Of a DNA stretch of 64,000 bases, positions 33,760 through 46,900 are shown piece by piece. Within the stretch, counting starts at the first letter, position 1; each line of letters starts with the position of its first letter. This stretch comes from Exophiala sp. HKRS030 (Eukaryota > Ascomycota > Eurotiomycetes > Chaetothyriales > Herpotrichiellaceae). The stretch covers positions 1 through 64,000 of the forward strand of contig JAHWDD010000025.1 of assembly GCA_023897205.1 (NCBI GenBank), given 5' to 3'. The notes under the pieces are model-generated. The model had not been told where the DNA came from, ran no database searches, and was given only the letters and a program-made list of their open reading frames with translations. Position numbers and translations under genes: made by a program.

Positions 33760-34113
33760 AGCCTGGGAAGTACATGAAGAACGGAGGTTCAAGCCATCCG
33801 GGTAAGTGATCCACATCGACAATAGTCCTCACAGGGGCAGTGAATGTGGGCGAATTTCCTGGTACAAGCATGGCTGACGCCACACAGCGATCATGAATGA
33901 CATTCGTAGTTGACCTGCTTTTCTTTGTACTCAAACTGAACTCCTACGTCTCAAAGAGTAGTTGTTAATGTATATTGCTGATCAGGAGCATCGTATGTTG
34001 AACACCCTATCGCTGGTAAGGCACTCATCGCCCCCATTTGATATCAACACGATCCTCCCTCATTCGCTTTCATTCACTGATTTGACCAAGAGCCAGAGTT
34101 CTGTCAACCAAAC
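33760..34113. other. Short intergenic gap, no gene seen
   Basis: The 354 bp between the 3' ends of the MFS gene and the convergent siderophore-transporter remnant hold no recognisable feature. Confidence 0.5.
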
Positions 34114-35290
34114 TCATACAACATGACCCTTGTTCTGTTTGATGCCCTTCACATCCATGTCTTTCCACACGAGAATCGCCACCAACCCCAGCACCCAGGT
34201 TGAGACACCAGCGATTAAGAAGTATCGCCATGTGTCTCCGTAGGATCTCTGGACTTCCAAACGGGTAGGTGAGCCCCACTCATAAGATAGCTGTTGTGTA
34301 ATATCGCTGTATATCATGGTAAGATTTCCTTAGCTCTCAGAAGGGAGATCCAGCGCGAGTTTCTCGGGCATTGTGCCTTGCCAGATGGCAGAAGAGATCT
34401 TATAACCAACGGAAGTGCCAATGTCACAACACAAATTCAGCAAAGCAATACGAATGGCAAAGTATTGTTGTACAGAGGCAGCAGCCAGAATGCCAATCTC
34501 GACCGTGAGCTTCAAGATGCCGAATCCAAAATTGACAAAATGGTTACTCATGGCCACATAATCCACATATTGATTAGGCTGACGGAAATGTATCATCAGA
34601 CCTGTACCAAGGACAATCAAAGGGAAACCGAAGTGAGACTGACAAGTTTATAACGTCCGTGGATAAGATGATTGACGTAGCGACGAGATTCATGACAATT
34701 TGTGCTACAATGCCTCCTTGGACAAGGTAACTTGCTTGGGTTATGGTAAGGCCATTGACCATTTGAAGAAAGGAGCTAAAATAACCATTCTAACAAGTAG
34801 TGCCCATGAATAGCGCAAATCCAGTGATACAAGGACCGAGGACTGTTCGATCTCGAAGTATTGCCCACGGAATAAGGCGGACGCAGGCAAACAATCTCTC
34901 CCATATTACGAAAGCCGCAATCAATATGATTCCGATGACGAGAAAGCAGATGATGAGAGCAGATCCCCAACCTTTGGCTTGCTAAGTGTAAAGATTGAAT
35001 GGGAGAAGGAAGAAAGCAAAACCAGCGGATATACACGACAGACCGAGGACATCAAACTCGTGGATGTAATAAACTGCAGATCGCCATAGTGTAGGTCCAC
35101 TCTGATTCTGGCTTGGGATGATGCCTCGCTTCTTAGCTTTCATGCAATGCACATGAAGAGCATAAACAAAGGAAGAGTAACTCCTAGAAGGAGAATAACC
35201 TTGAAAGTTGGTGTTGACAGAGTTATCGTTGAGTGCGTTACCATGAAATATGTCCAAGCCAAGGTCGACTTTGGGATTCAAGTCGTTTTC
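34114..35290 (-). pseudogene. Broken siderophore-iron transporter (Sit1/MirB-type MFS)
   Basis: The C-terminal two thirds of a siderophore transporter can be read across frames. Seen in order are: KAKKRGIIPSQ, VYYIHEFDVLGL, GFAFFLLPFNLYT, GWGSALIICFLVIGIILIAA, RLIPWAILRDRTVLGPCITG, VNGLTITQASYLVQG, VLGTGLMIHFRQPNQYV, ISSAIWQGTMPEKLALDLP, YSDITQQLSYEWGSPTR, and the end WKDMDVKGIKQNKGHVV. It is interrupted by in-frame stops after LPFNLYT, within the FMGTTC/NGYF segment and after LPSES, and by small frame changes (for example before KAKKRG). The N-terminal helices are missing. It abuts the AT-rich island, and its defects fit RIP leakage plus decay. When intact, this family imports ferric siderophores by proton symport. 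Confidence 0.85.
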
Positions 35291-36480
35291 TGTTCGATGA
35301 CCCTGGCTGGTGGCTTTCGTCTAACTATCGATTGTCGACAAGCATCAGCTACAAGGGTTTCCATGCTCTAGACGAATTCTTATTAGTTTCTAATAAAACT
35401 CCACACATTAGAGCGCACTAGCTATGTCTAACAGCTAGAGTATAGGAACATGAAAGGCTGCCTAACATCATTGATGAATGTAATAAATGATGCTTTCGCT
35501 GTCATCGATTAGCAAACATGAGTTTATTCATCTTTCTAGGAGAGACAAAACTGACTCCATTACTTTTTGTTCTTTTGTATAGAAACTACTGACCTTAATA
35601 GAATTGAGTCTAATAGAATGACTTGCATAAAAGATCTGACGCGGACTCAAGAGACGTGGTATTTTTTTGGTATCGCCCAAAAATACACAACAAACTACTT
35701 GCAGCTTAAAAGCGTACTTTGGATGGATGCTCTTGCATGCGGTTCTCTTAGTGTGCCTTTAGCCTTGCACAATTGTGCGGCGGACAACACCACCTATATC
35801 ATTACTAGCCAATCAGTCCTGTCGACAAGCGAGTTTAGGTTGTGCAACTGGTCAGTGATGGAAGGAGCACTTAGACGGCACGTGACAGTTTAGTATGCTA
35901 TCGCGTCATAAACGGTTGCACTCCGTACTGATAAGCTAAGATCATGCTTACACATCCTCGCGTCCACTCGTGTCAAGTCCGTGTCAACTCGGTACACCAG
36001 CAACAGGTGGGATTCAACATCTCCTAGTTCTTGGTGATCTCGTCTTTTATAGTAACCTCTTTATTTAGGCCCTAACGAGCATTTTCGTGGGTACGACACC
36101 TTCGATAACACGGCCACAGATGTTGTCTGCGCATTGCGAATTACAGAAGGTCTCGGATTCTATATACTAGAGAAAGTCCTAGCGGCAACTAGTTGACACT
36201 GCTAGATTTATGTCACTAAAGACTTGCTTCGCTTTGGAATCTGGCAACCCCATTGCAAGTAACACCAAAGTGTTATGAAAAAGCTTGTCCTGTTATCATC
36301 GTCCTCTATGCGTCATATGCTCTCATTTTGTTTCTCGGTAGACTCCTAAAAGCGGTATTGACGGGAAGGACAAGCTTCGTTATCTCTAAATGCGAACTGA
36401 AACCAGCAATGGAAGGACGGCTTGAAACAGAAAAGGTGTCGCGAGAAGGTGTTACGGTTGAGAATATAGATTGAATTTAA
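35291..36480. other. Transition zone to AT-rich island
   Basis: No gene is supported. Composition becomes steadily more AT-rich, with short open frames (35567-35893, 36253-36474) lacking known domains. It may hold the lost N-terminal part of the siderophore transporter in unrecognisable form. Confidence 0.45.
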
Positions 36481-39400
36481 TAGGTCTTCCATTCGCTCAT
36501 ATATAGCGTTACGTCGGCTTGTTCTCTCTTCTTAGCGGCCGTGTGCACCTAATATTCTACTCACTGTCGCTACTTAGCGAGATAGTATTTATCTCATTAT
36601 TATCATTCTCTCGAGTGTTCTAGATCTTATTGCTAGATCTAAGATAAATATCCTAAATATCGCCTTCTTAGAATCTTCGTTTGTACTAAGGGCAATCTTT
36701 GCCTTGTCCAAGCCATAATTCCAAACATTCTCTGTAGGCACTGTGATAGCATAGAACCACGGCATTTTTGAACGCCACCATATAGATATTACATCGTAAG
36801 TGATTAACCTTTTTTAATTCCTTATGCGTAGCTTTTAAATCATTGCTCACTTCTTGATTCCGGATGCGTAGTAGCCTGTTCTCGTTCCTACACTGTCGTA
36901 ATTTATGAGTTTATAGTCAGAGCTTTTGCCGAATACCTTTGGCGATACTTTAAGGGTCTGACTAATGGCGTCTATCCTGAGTGATATGGCGATCTAGTTC
37001 AGCTTGTTTGGCCAGCAATATTGTCTTTAATTGTTGCGCCTGCGTTAACAGTGAGGAGGACTTTCTTTTCATGTTAAAAGCACTATTTATTACTGAATTA
37101 TGTTGGGCCTGAATTTCGCGATCAGTGTCGTTAAGAAAATAATTCACGTTAGGAATAGGCTACATTTTGTGCTTATTAGAGAATGGCGGTACGATTAGGG
37201 AGTTAGACACATTAAGAGGGATAAAGGTAAGAGTAGGGGTAGAGCGCCTTCTTATACCTTAATAGTTTAGTAGTTTTATAGCTACTTTATAAGCTTGGTC
37301 AGGCGCCTTTACGATTTACTTCCCAGGATTGTTAACCCCTGAGAGTGTTATGCCTAGCGAATCAGCGGACCAGCAGCCATAATAACGTATGATGCTAGTG
37401 CTGCACGGAGGATGTCATCACGTATCGGCGTAGTTTTGACTAAGAGGCTATGTGCCTATTAGTATCTAGAGTCTATTGTATTTAATTAATGTGCGCCTTT
37501 GATCCGTAGTGCGAAGAATAGGGGTGACTTTGAGATATCAGAAGAGACAGTGCAAGGTTGCCTAATTACGCCCTTACAGCTAACTGAGAATACTAACTTT
37601 AGGTGGCCAGGGTAAACGCGATAGTTAGTCAGGCTGCGAGCAATAGATATATCTACGCGCTAGAGAGCGAATGCGTAGTGTAATTTGTCTTACTTCTTAA
37701 ACCCTCGTTATCCTTCCGTTAATTAAGTGAAATTCTAGGCTCAATTAAGGTGATCTTAGAATTAACTCCTAGTTAACACTTTTCATTTTGACTAGATTAG
37801 AAGTAGGCTATAGTGATAAAAATTTAACCCTTATAGTTTACGGGAACCCTTAGGTTATATATTAAGTAGTGAAGGCCATAATAACTAGAAAGACTTGAGA
37901 TGCATCACTACTTATGCAGAAGCTCTATAATCTGTTTACTCTAGTGTTTAAGCTAGTCACTCTACTGTTTAAGTAATTGCATAAGCTCTTTTAGTTATTA
38001 CTTAGAGTTTTTTCGTTACTATTCTAGCTAAGTCACTAATATAGTCTCTTGATTCTTCGCATCCTTTCGTTATTACTTGGATTCTTTTCGTTATTACTTA
38101 GAGTCATTTCGTTACTATTTAAGCTGCCATTATAGGTTCTAAATCATAATTTAAAACTCGGCATTTAAGCCCCTCCCTCACTATAGTTTGCGAAACCCCT
38201 TATCCTAAGATTCGGGCGCACTACTATTATCCTATAAGCTTTATACGTTAAGGTTATTAATGTTAGCTAGTTTAAGTATCCTTATAAGCGGATTAGGTAG
38301 CTTATTAATTATGGTAATGAGTCACTTAAGTAGAGCTAAAGTAAAGAGTTAGTAAATGTTAAGAGTAAACTAGTAACTAATCTATCTATATTCGCCCAAT
38401 TTATCCTTAACGTTAAGTTCTTTAATAGTCTCACGATAGTATAACGTGTTCTCACCCTATAGCTTAGGATAATGAGCATAAATACACACGCTTTAGTTAT
38501 CATGTGAAATGGAATATCCTAATGCCCTTCTATGCACCTCTAAGGCATGATTAGCTTTGCGAAAGACGTCCATAATTCCCCGGAGAGTAACGGTTATACT
38601 ATGAGTATTCGGTTAATCTACTAAGTTAAGTCCCTACTTCTCACACTTTATCTCACTAGTCATAAAAGGAAAATAGATATCCTCACACACAGTATAGTAT
38701 AACTTCTTTAAAGGTTTAATGCGGAGCTTTCAGCGCTAGATTTTAGTAAAGTTAGACCATTTAAATCTATATATATAATTTAGCTACAATTAGGGTCTAT
38801 AGAATAAGATCCCTTTAACCTAGGGGTCATTATAACCTTCGATTAGACCGTGAAATTCTTCTTAACCACTAATGAATAGGTTTTTAACTAATAGGATAAG
38901 GAGGGGATATAAATTAAAATAGACTTAAGCTTTAGATTGGCCTCAAATCAGAGTCTAGAATTTGTTAAATTAGTCATTAAATAATGAATAATTAGGACGT
39001 AATTAGTGTGTATAGAGAAGTTTCTTATATAGTATCTTATCTTCCTTCATGAGACTAGCATTAAATAACTGCATAAAACTGTCTTTTATCTCTAAGATCA
39101 CTAGGTAGTTTATATCTTTATAGGCTAAGTATTTCTTATTTACTAAAACTATGGATTCCGTGCTATCACCAGATTATAATAGTTAATAACTTAATAAATC
39201 TAAGGACTAAGATTATTTTGAGGGTGGTAGACTTATGTTATCTTAGATATCGTATTCTTCGCTAGGTAGAACGCTTAATAGTCACTTCTCGATAAATACA
39301 CCGCTATTTAATGGTTCTAGAGATAAGTGAGCTCTCTTCGCGGATACGCGCTTAGTGTGTTTATTCGGTAACCTTATCTTTCGTTCTAGTATGGGAGAGT

Positions 39401-42400
39401 TAGTAGGAGATAATTCGTGACGTATCTATTATACCTTATTAGTATTTTTACTTCTATAGAGACATTTATTATATCTACTTACCTTATCGGTTTTTATGAT
39501 AGATAGAGATAGAAGCTAACTATATAGCTTTGAGGGGGGGATCTTAGGAGGGCTTTTAGGAGTAAGGTCTTTTACTAAGGAATTCGGAGAGACTTATTAA
39601 AGGTTTAATAGGTGGTGAATCTTGTGAGGACGTTTACTGTCTTTACTCTACACAGTGTGTTATTTATTTAGAAAATGTTAATAAATCTGCGTTCCCGTTA
39701 TTTAAGGCTCTTACTATGTAAATGGGCCTATTTATAACTCTACACGTTCGTGACCTCCTTATTAGTCAATCCTATATGTGTTATAGAGAAGAGTAAGCGC
39801 TCTCGCATTAATTAGCACAGTATTATCTCAGTCTCTTAAAGAGTTAAAGCCTTCCGGTCTATTAGCTTAGGAAAGAGCGCAGGCTAAGTGAGGTGAGTAG
39901 TACTATTATCTAATTAAATGGGCTAAGTTAGGTGTCATATATAACCTACTGAGGACACTTATTCATTTAGGCTAAGAATAGGTTTCGTATGCGCGTCGCG
40001 ACACAATTTTTGAACTACGCGCGCCGCTTCATTTGAGTAGGTAGTTCGCTTTTAAGGCTTATCCCTTAAAGGGTTAAAGATTGGTCAATAAAATTTGTAC
40101 CTACTATTTTTAGATAAGGCTATTTTGTTTACACTATTAACCCCTGGTAGTTATCTTAATAAGTTTTTCCTAACGAGTCCTATCGCCTTTCTCTTATCTC
40201 CTACTTCTGCCGCTTAAAGATAAAATGTGCTTTCTAGAGCGCGTAAGGAAGTTAAGAGACTAATAAGCGTTCTATTTATTAAGACCCTCACTATTTAAAT
40301 CTATCTATTAATTTCGCAGATTAGAATATTAGCATAAAACGAAATGCCTTTCTCTATTAAATAGACTAGATCTAGTTAATACTGTTAATAAGTAGCTAGT
40401 AAATTTTATTGTCACTAATTCCTACCCCTTTTCTCTTTAATAGCTTTTGCTTACGAGAGTTATCTCTCTCATTAAGAATAGTAAACTGCGACCCTGTTAA
40501 ACTTGTCTCTAGGCTCCTTAACGTTTTTAGCTGTGAAACCTGCTCTATTCTTATATCATGGCTACTTCTTCTTTTCCTCGCTTATATCTCTATATAATGA
40601 CTCTAACTGCTGCTATGCGTCATTCTTTTTCCATTTAAAATTACTTCTCCTTCTCCATTTAATGCCTTTTCCATAAGACTCCTTAATATTATTCACTTAT
40701 ACACCTAGAGAGAGAATAAGAGATAAAGCCTTATTGCTTAGAAGGTGCGGTGCAGACTAGCGAGTAGTGACCACATAAGAGAAGGTGCGCTTACTAATAG
40801 GGTTAAGCTTATTAATAGTGACGCAGATAAAGCTATTAAGATATAAAAAATGTGACTAATGTTCTATCTATATATAACTATTAGATATTTAGTTACTACT
40901 AAGATTAAGAGTCACTACTAAACTTAATAAGATATAACTAGGGAATAATATACTTTATAGTATATAAATAAGGCAGTTTAAAAGCGCCAGTAAATATATT
41001 ATTAATGCATAAATACTATCATGAGTTATTATTACCTGTCTAACTTAAGATTGTCTATACCTAGGCTTCTATGAATCTAAGGAGGTCCGTAGGCATTTAA
41101 GACCTATACACATATCACGGTTTAAGATCGAGTCTCTAAGCTCTTATAACGGTAAGGAATAAACCGCATTTAACATGGATATTGCTAACCGCTATGAACT
41201 AAAACTTATCCTTTCTAGTGTGCAGCATTAGTGCTATTTACTCCTTAAATAGGGTTCTCATTCGTTCTAGAGTTAATTTACTTTATAAGAGAACACTATG
41301 GCACTACTGTTATAGCTAGTACATTATTAATGTGCTAACCTTCTACAGGAAATATTAGACAAATGTTTAGTATGAATTTATTATTCTAAGATTCTCCGTT
41401 ATGAACTATAATAGAGAGACACTAACTCAGATAGATTTAGTATATAAGACTAAGATAGGGTTAGCCAGAGTACTACCTTCTACCTTACTATAAGAGGGGA
41501 GTATATCTCTCTTATGTCACGATAGTACCATATTAGGTAGGGATAGCAAAGGCCTATAGTGAGTGAAGGCAAGGTTAAGAGAGATAGTGAGTTAGTAGGA
41601 GATAATGCTAACGCCTAAGAGGGGTGTGACCGTTCTGTTCGTACAGTACAGTCTTATGTAAGCACATGTTAGAGGATAAGGGGAGCGAAAAGTGGTCAGT
41701 GCGAGAATCTAGGGCTTCACTTCACCTATCCATTCATCCTGTTCTATCCTGTCCTTCCCCTTCCCTCTATCTATAGTACTCTTCCTTTCTCCTACCCCGT
41801 TTAAGGAGCAGAAATTACCCTGCGACGGTTAGATCCTTAGGGGAGACGCCTCTTTAAGTTAAACCTTACTCTCCAGACCAAGAGAATTAACTTTACAAAA
41901 ATGACTCACTTTCGAATGGCCGGCTGCCATAATATTTGGAATTAAGACCAGGAAAACGGCATAATCTAGCCATTCTAGCTTTTAGCCGATCAATGATTTC
42001 TAGTGCTTATTCCCTTTTGGTGCAAATTTCAAGAATAGTGAGACTACTATAGTCCTACACTATACTGTGCGAGATCATAGTTAGATGTTAGTAAGTATGA
42101 GAGGATGTGGGCTCCACTCCATCTATTATGTTTATCCTGTCTCTCTAACCAGACCCCTCTTCCCTTTCTTCCCTCTTCCTTCATTCCTTCCCTTTCCCTT
42201 CTTTCTTCCTTCTTTCTCTCTTCCTTAATCTTCTCTCATCAGTTCACAATCACTGAATATCGCTTCCGTTCATCTACGCAAGAACCCGCGCTATAAAATC
42301 CACGCTACGTAACTAAGAAGATAAGCTTTATTGCCGTTATAAAGTCTCCAAAGGACGCAGCTGAACGAGACTGGACGATAGGCATACTAAAGCTTCGCTG

Positions 42401-42854
42401 CCCTGTTCTGCGGAAACGCCCTGAGGTGGCCAGTTTTCGGTGAAAAACAGAAGGCGAAATTAACAAATTCTGATTTCCCGTTAATCTTTGCTCTCTAGGA
42501 CTAACTAAGCTAAAGACTCGCTCCTAAACAGGATTAGCAGTCAAACTTCTTAATTCCAGGGTCGAAATAACGACACGAAATTAAGTATCACTATGTTGCT
42601 ATTTCTCCCTGTTATCCTGGGCAATTTTAACACTCTGATTAGGTCCTTAAGTGAGTATTAATTAGAAAGCTATAAAAGGTCGCAGTCACAGTGAAAGAAG
42701 GCCTCAGCATCCCAAAATGGCAAAAATGAAAAAAAATCGACAATTGTCGTAAAAAGTCCCATATAATCTAATGAGAACAGCGCGATTTACTCTCTCTTTC
42801 GCCCCCCCCCCTCTCTCTTTCCTCCCCCCCTCCCCCCTCTTTTATCTCCTAACA

Positions 42855-43014
42855 CCCTCTCACTCTCTCACTCTCTTACTCTCTCACTCTCTCACTCTCT
42901 CACTCTCTCACTCTCTCACTCTCTCACTCTCTCACTCTCTCACTCTCTCACTCTCTCACTCTCTCACTCTCTCACTCTCTTACTCTCTCACTCTCTTACT
43001 CTTTTACTCTCTCT
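42855..43014 (+). repeat. Microsatellite, CTCTCACT unit
   Basis: About 20 near-perfect copies of the 8-base unit CTCTCACT (some CTCTTACT), preceded by a pure pyrimidine run at about 42800-42842. It makes a spurious Ser/Leu-rich open frame. The strand asymmetry (all C+T on one strand) is striking. Confidence 0.9.
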
Positions 43015-43600
43015 TTCCTTCTGCCTCCGCCCTTACTTTCCTTTCTCTTCCTAACTTCTTTCCTTCGTTTTTCTCCTTCCTATGTAAACCCTTCTATTAA
43101 TATCTTAATATTTTCTCTTCATAATGACTAAATATTATTACTCTCTTATTTATTTACTTAAGATATAAAATCATATGAGTAAGAGAATAAGCTATATTAC
43201 TGTCTCTAAGTCTTTAAGCCTAAGCTAAATAAGATAAATGACAAATATATTAATGCTATCTTACTTAGTATAACGAGTAGAAACCCGTTTTAGTTCCTAA
43301 TGCCTTTGGACAAGGAATGGCCTCTTAGAGACTTAACCTTTATAAGTTAACATTATGCTCTTATGTCAAGCTAACTTATAAATGAACTAAGTTAAAAAGA
43401 AAAGGCCTACCTTCCACAGGACTAATTAACACACCTTTATTTTAGTAACGAAAAGAAGGCTTCTAAGGCTTAGCACTATAACTACCTAATACTTCTATCC
43501 TGTGCACTATCCTTATAGATACTACTTATAGAGCAATAGAGGACGAACTCCTTAGGATGCGAAGGCACTAAGATAGTCCTCTAAATCCTATAGCGATAGA

Positions 43601-43700
43601 AAATTAGAAGAAAAATCGATATTTTTATGCTTTACTTATTAACTCTTAAATCCTGGAGTTAATAGATAAAGCACAAAAATGTCGATTTTTCTTCTAATTT
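43601..43700. repeat. Long hairpin, 45-bp inverted repeat, MITE-like
   Basis: The left arm 43601-43645 and right arm 43656-43700 are reverse complements with only a few mismatches around a 10-bp loop. The arms begin AAATTAGAAGAAAAATCGA and end TTAACTC. Weaker complementarity continues outward for about 10 more bases. The shape suggests a miniature inverted-repeat element or a fold-back terminus. The arms have stayed complementary inside a mutated island. Confidence 0.85.
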
Positions 43701-43739
43701 TTATTGCTGCCTATCTCTCTTAAACCCTCTCTTACTCAC

Positions 43740-43975
43740 ACTCTCTTTCTTAATCTCTCTCTCTCTCTCTCTCCCTTACACACCCTTACCTTCTCTCACA
43801 CACTCTCACCTTCTCTCACACACCCTTACCTTCTCTTACACACCCTCACCCTTCTCTCACACACTCTCACCCTTCTCTCACACACCCTTACCCTTCTCTC
43901 ACACACCCTCACCCTTCTCTTATACACACCCTCTTCTTCTCCCTTACCCTCTCTCTCACCCTTTTATTCACACTT
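43740..43975 (+). repeat. Minisatellite, about 19-20 bp pyrimidine-rich unit
   Basis: Tandem copies of a unit like TTACCTTCTCTCACACACCC, varying between 18 and 20 bases, preceded by a short CT run. All purine-poor on the + strand. It produces a spurious Leu/Thr/Ser-rich open frame at 43704-44009. Confidence 0.85.
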
Positions 43976-46900
43976 CCTTCTTATCCCTCTTTTCTATGAC
44001 CGTACCTAATGGTAAGTACCTATATATCAGGACAGGTTATAGCGTGATCCAATATTTAAACCGTAAACTTTCAGCTCTCCCTTCCTAATAGGATATAAAC
44101 TTAAAATTAATCCCCTAGTTCATGTAATTCTTACTATACTGCACTAAGCTTAACTTTTTATGATACTAACTAAGGAGAAGGGAAAGTAACGCGACGTAAA
44201 AGGCATTTCTAGTGGCTTCTAATTTAGTTAATTACTATGGATAACTGGCGCGAAGACAGAAATCTCTTACTCTTATTAGTCTTACTTATCTATATTTAAA
44301 GTAGTTAACGAAGTCAAATAGTTAGACCTAATATTAGTTATTTTCAAAAGCTAATGTCACTCGCACATTTAATCTATAAAAGTGAAATATGATGTGACAT
44401 AAGTAAGATAAGTAAAGTATTAACTAAGACCTCGCCTTAGTCTGCCTAATTAGCGTTAGTATAGCCATAGTTACAGTACACAATAAAAGAACTCAAAAAA
44501 TTTACTACTTAATGCAGTATCTAGTGATACTATACAGTTAAAATGATAAGACAATATCACAGCATTTTTTAACTAAGTGATTACGCCTCACTTTAGGAGC
44601 TAGGTCACCTTTAACATAGAGACCATAGTGTTTTCTGGACTTTAATAACCATATAGCCTATATAGAGAAGTATCTCACTCTCGCCGTGTCTCTATCTTTT
44701 AAAAGTCACTTCCTAAACTCCTAGTCTTATGAAAGTTAGTTATTATCCCTTTATTATTAGAACTTATACACTAAATCGAAAATGTCTTAACTATAGTTCC
44801 TTTACAGGACTAAATATAAAATCTTCTATTTATCTCAGTATAACCCCTAATAGCTTAAAAGAGCTTTAGCATTTATTTAAGCGAGTATATATAAAGTCTC
44901 TCACTAAACCACTAATAGATATTATTAATAGAGTGACTACTACACTAGAAGACACTATATCCTAGCTATACTCCTATAGTTCCTAAGTTTTCCTGCCGCA
45001 ATATAAAGGTGATAGTAACTATTAAGGCCTAAAGGTAAGCTTATCCTAGCTACCACTAAGATTATTATGTAAAGAATTACCTAAAAACATTTTCATTAAA
45101 GAAGCTATAGAAGTAGGTTATCTTAACTTCACTAGGATTATATTCTTTACCTACTAAATCTCCTTTAACTCGGCTGTTTATAGGCTCCATAAACGAGATT
45201 AATTCTTCATTACTAGAAGACCTTATATGGTTAAGGTTATACTAATTAGTATAAGTTTCGCTAAAGCGAGAAAATAACTAAGAACCCTTTAAAATAGGCG
45301 GAGACTTAGCGCCATAAGAAAATGTTTATATAGAACGAGGTTTTTAGAAAAGCACACTAGTGTTAAGGCACTTAATTATGCATAATTTAATCACGCATAA
45401 TTCGATCACGCACAATTTAGGTTCACTTAATACTGAACCTATTATAGTTTCTCACTTAACTATAAGCTATTATATAATTAGCAAATTATATAAAGCTTAC
45501 CATTTTAGTAATAATCCCATTTTAGCAGAACTAAATACTAATTAAGTGTGCTTAATAGGGGTAGAATACCCTAGTTAGTCACCGCAAAATGCCGCTTATA
45601 TTATGCTATAGTTAGGATATTAGGAGAGCGGATAATAAGTAAGAAGACTATCTTAAAGAGAAGGGATTAATAATTATAATAATAATATAGTTAATGAAGA
45701 GAATGTGCGCAGTACACATTCCGCGAATGGAAGGAAAAGAATACGTGCAAATTAAACTGTTTAATTCCCACAAAAAACGATGAAAGTGAAGTACACTCCT
45801 AAAGGATTGGCTGACCATTTTGGGATAAATAATTAGGGTACACTTATCTTTATCTTAAAAGAAAAGTGGCAAGATATTACTTCGTAACTTTTACCGGATA
45901 TGAATATGACCGCACTAATTAGTATATCCTAACGTTATAATATACTAAGCTTTATTAACTTTATTCTATAATAGAGTTATTTACTAAAAAGGAACTCCCT
46001 AAAAGCTAAAGTCTAAAGCTTAAAGAATTAAATAGACCTTACACATTACTATTAGCTTTATATGGCCGCCTCTAATAATACCTAGAAAGGTATTAACTCT
46101 CCTTTCTTAGCCTGGATATAGGAGTGATATTAACGACGTGATAAGTTACTATCCCTAGCGATAGACTAAGGTAAGGATACGTCTATAGTGATTAAGAATT
46201 ATCTTATTAATCTCTATCTCTCCGATTTAAGATTTAAGGGTGTGCCCTAGCGAAGCATAAGGCGCAGAGTTAAAAAATGGCGTGCCATTATGGGATTTTA
46301 GTCTAAGCTAATTAAAGGCTTTAGACCTAGCATATTACTTCTAGTCCCTTCCTATAAGCTAGACTCTTAGTAAGGCTATTACTATTTTAATATACTATAT
46401 AGAGTTTTACGAGATCCTAGTAAGACCACTAAGCTAATCGCTACGTAATAAATATGAATTTAGTGAACCTAGATAGAGAGCCTTCCTAATAGCTCTTACC
46501 TAGTGAAGAAGTGCCTTAGACATAATTTTACCTAAAGCTAACTAATTTATAAACTAAAAGTTTCGCCATAAATTTGTGTCTATATCTCTAGACACATTAA
46601 TCCTAAGTTTTCTATTATTAGTAGATAATTAATAAGGATATTAGCAGAATAAATAGAAAATAATTTAAGACCTACTTAGAGGTTAGCTCTAAAATCGCCG
46701 ATCTAATTTTAGGGTCTTATTAAGTTAGATATCGCACTATATCACAGCACAATAGATCTCGTTTTATAGTAACTTCTACGTATTTAAGGTGGATCTAGCC
46801 TTCTGTAAATAAAGAATAAAGGTTAAACATAAGGCGAACTAAATAAAGTATTTAATTCTATAGAATATTCAGTAATCACTACTAAGTCTATAACTATTTA

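Noticed and set aside
42771..43100. 109-codon open frame
   Set aside because: It is the CTCTCACT microsatellite read as repeated Ser/Leu/Thr; no real protein features.
43704..44009. 101-codon open frame
   Set aside because: It is the pyrimidine-rich minisatellite translated; low complexity only.
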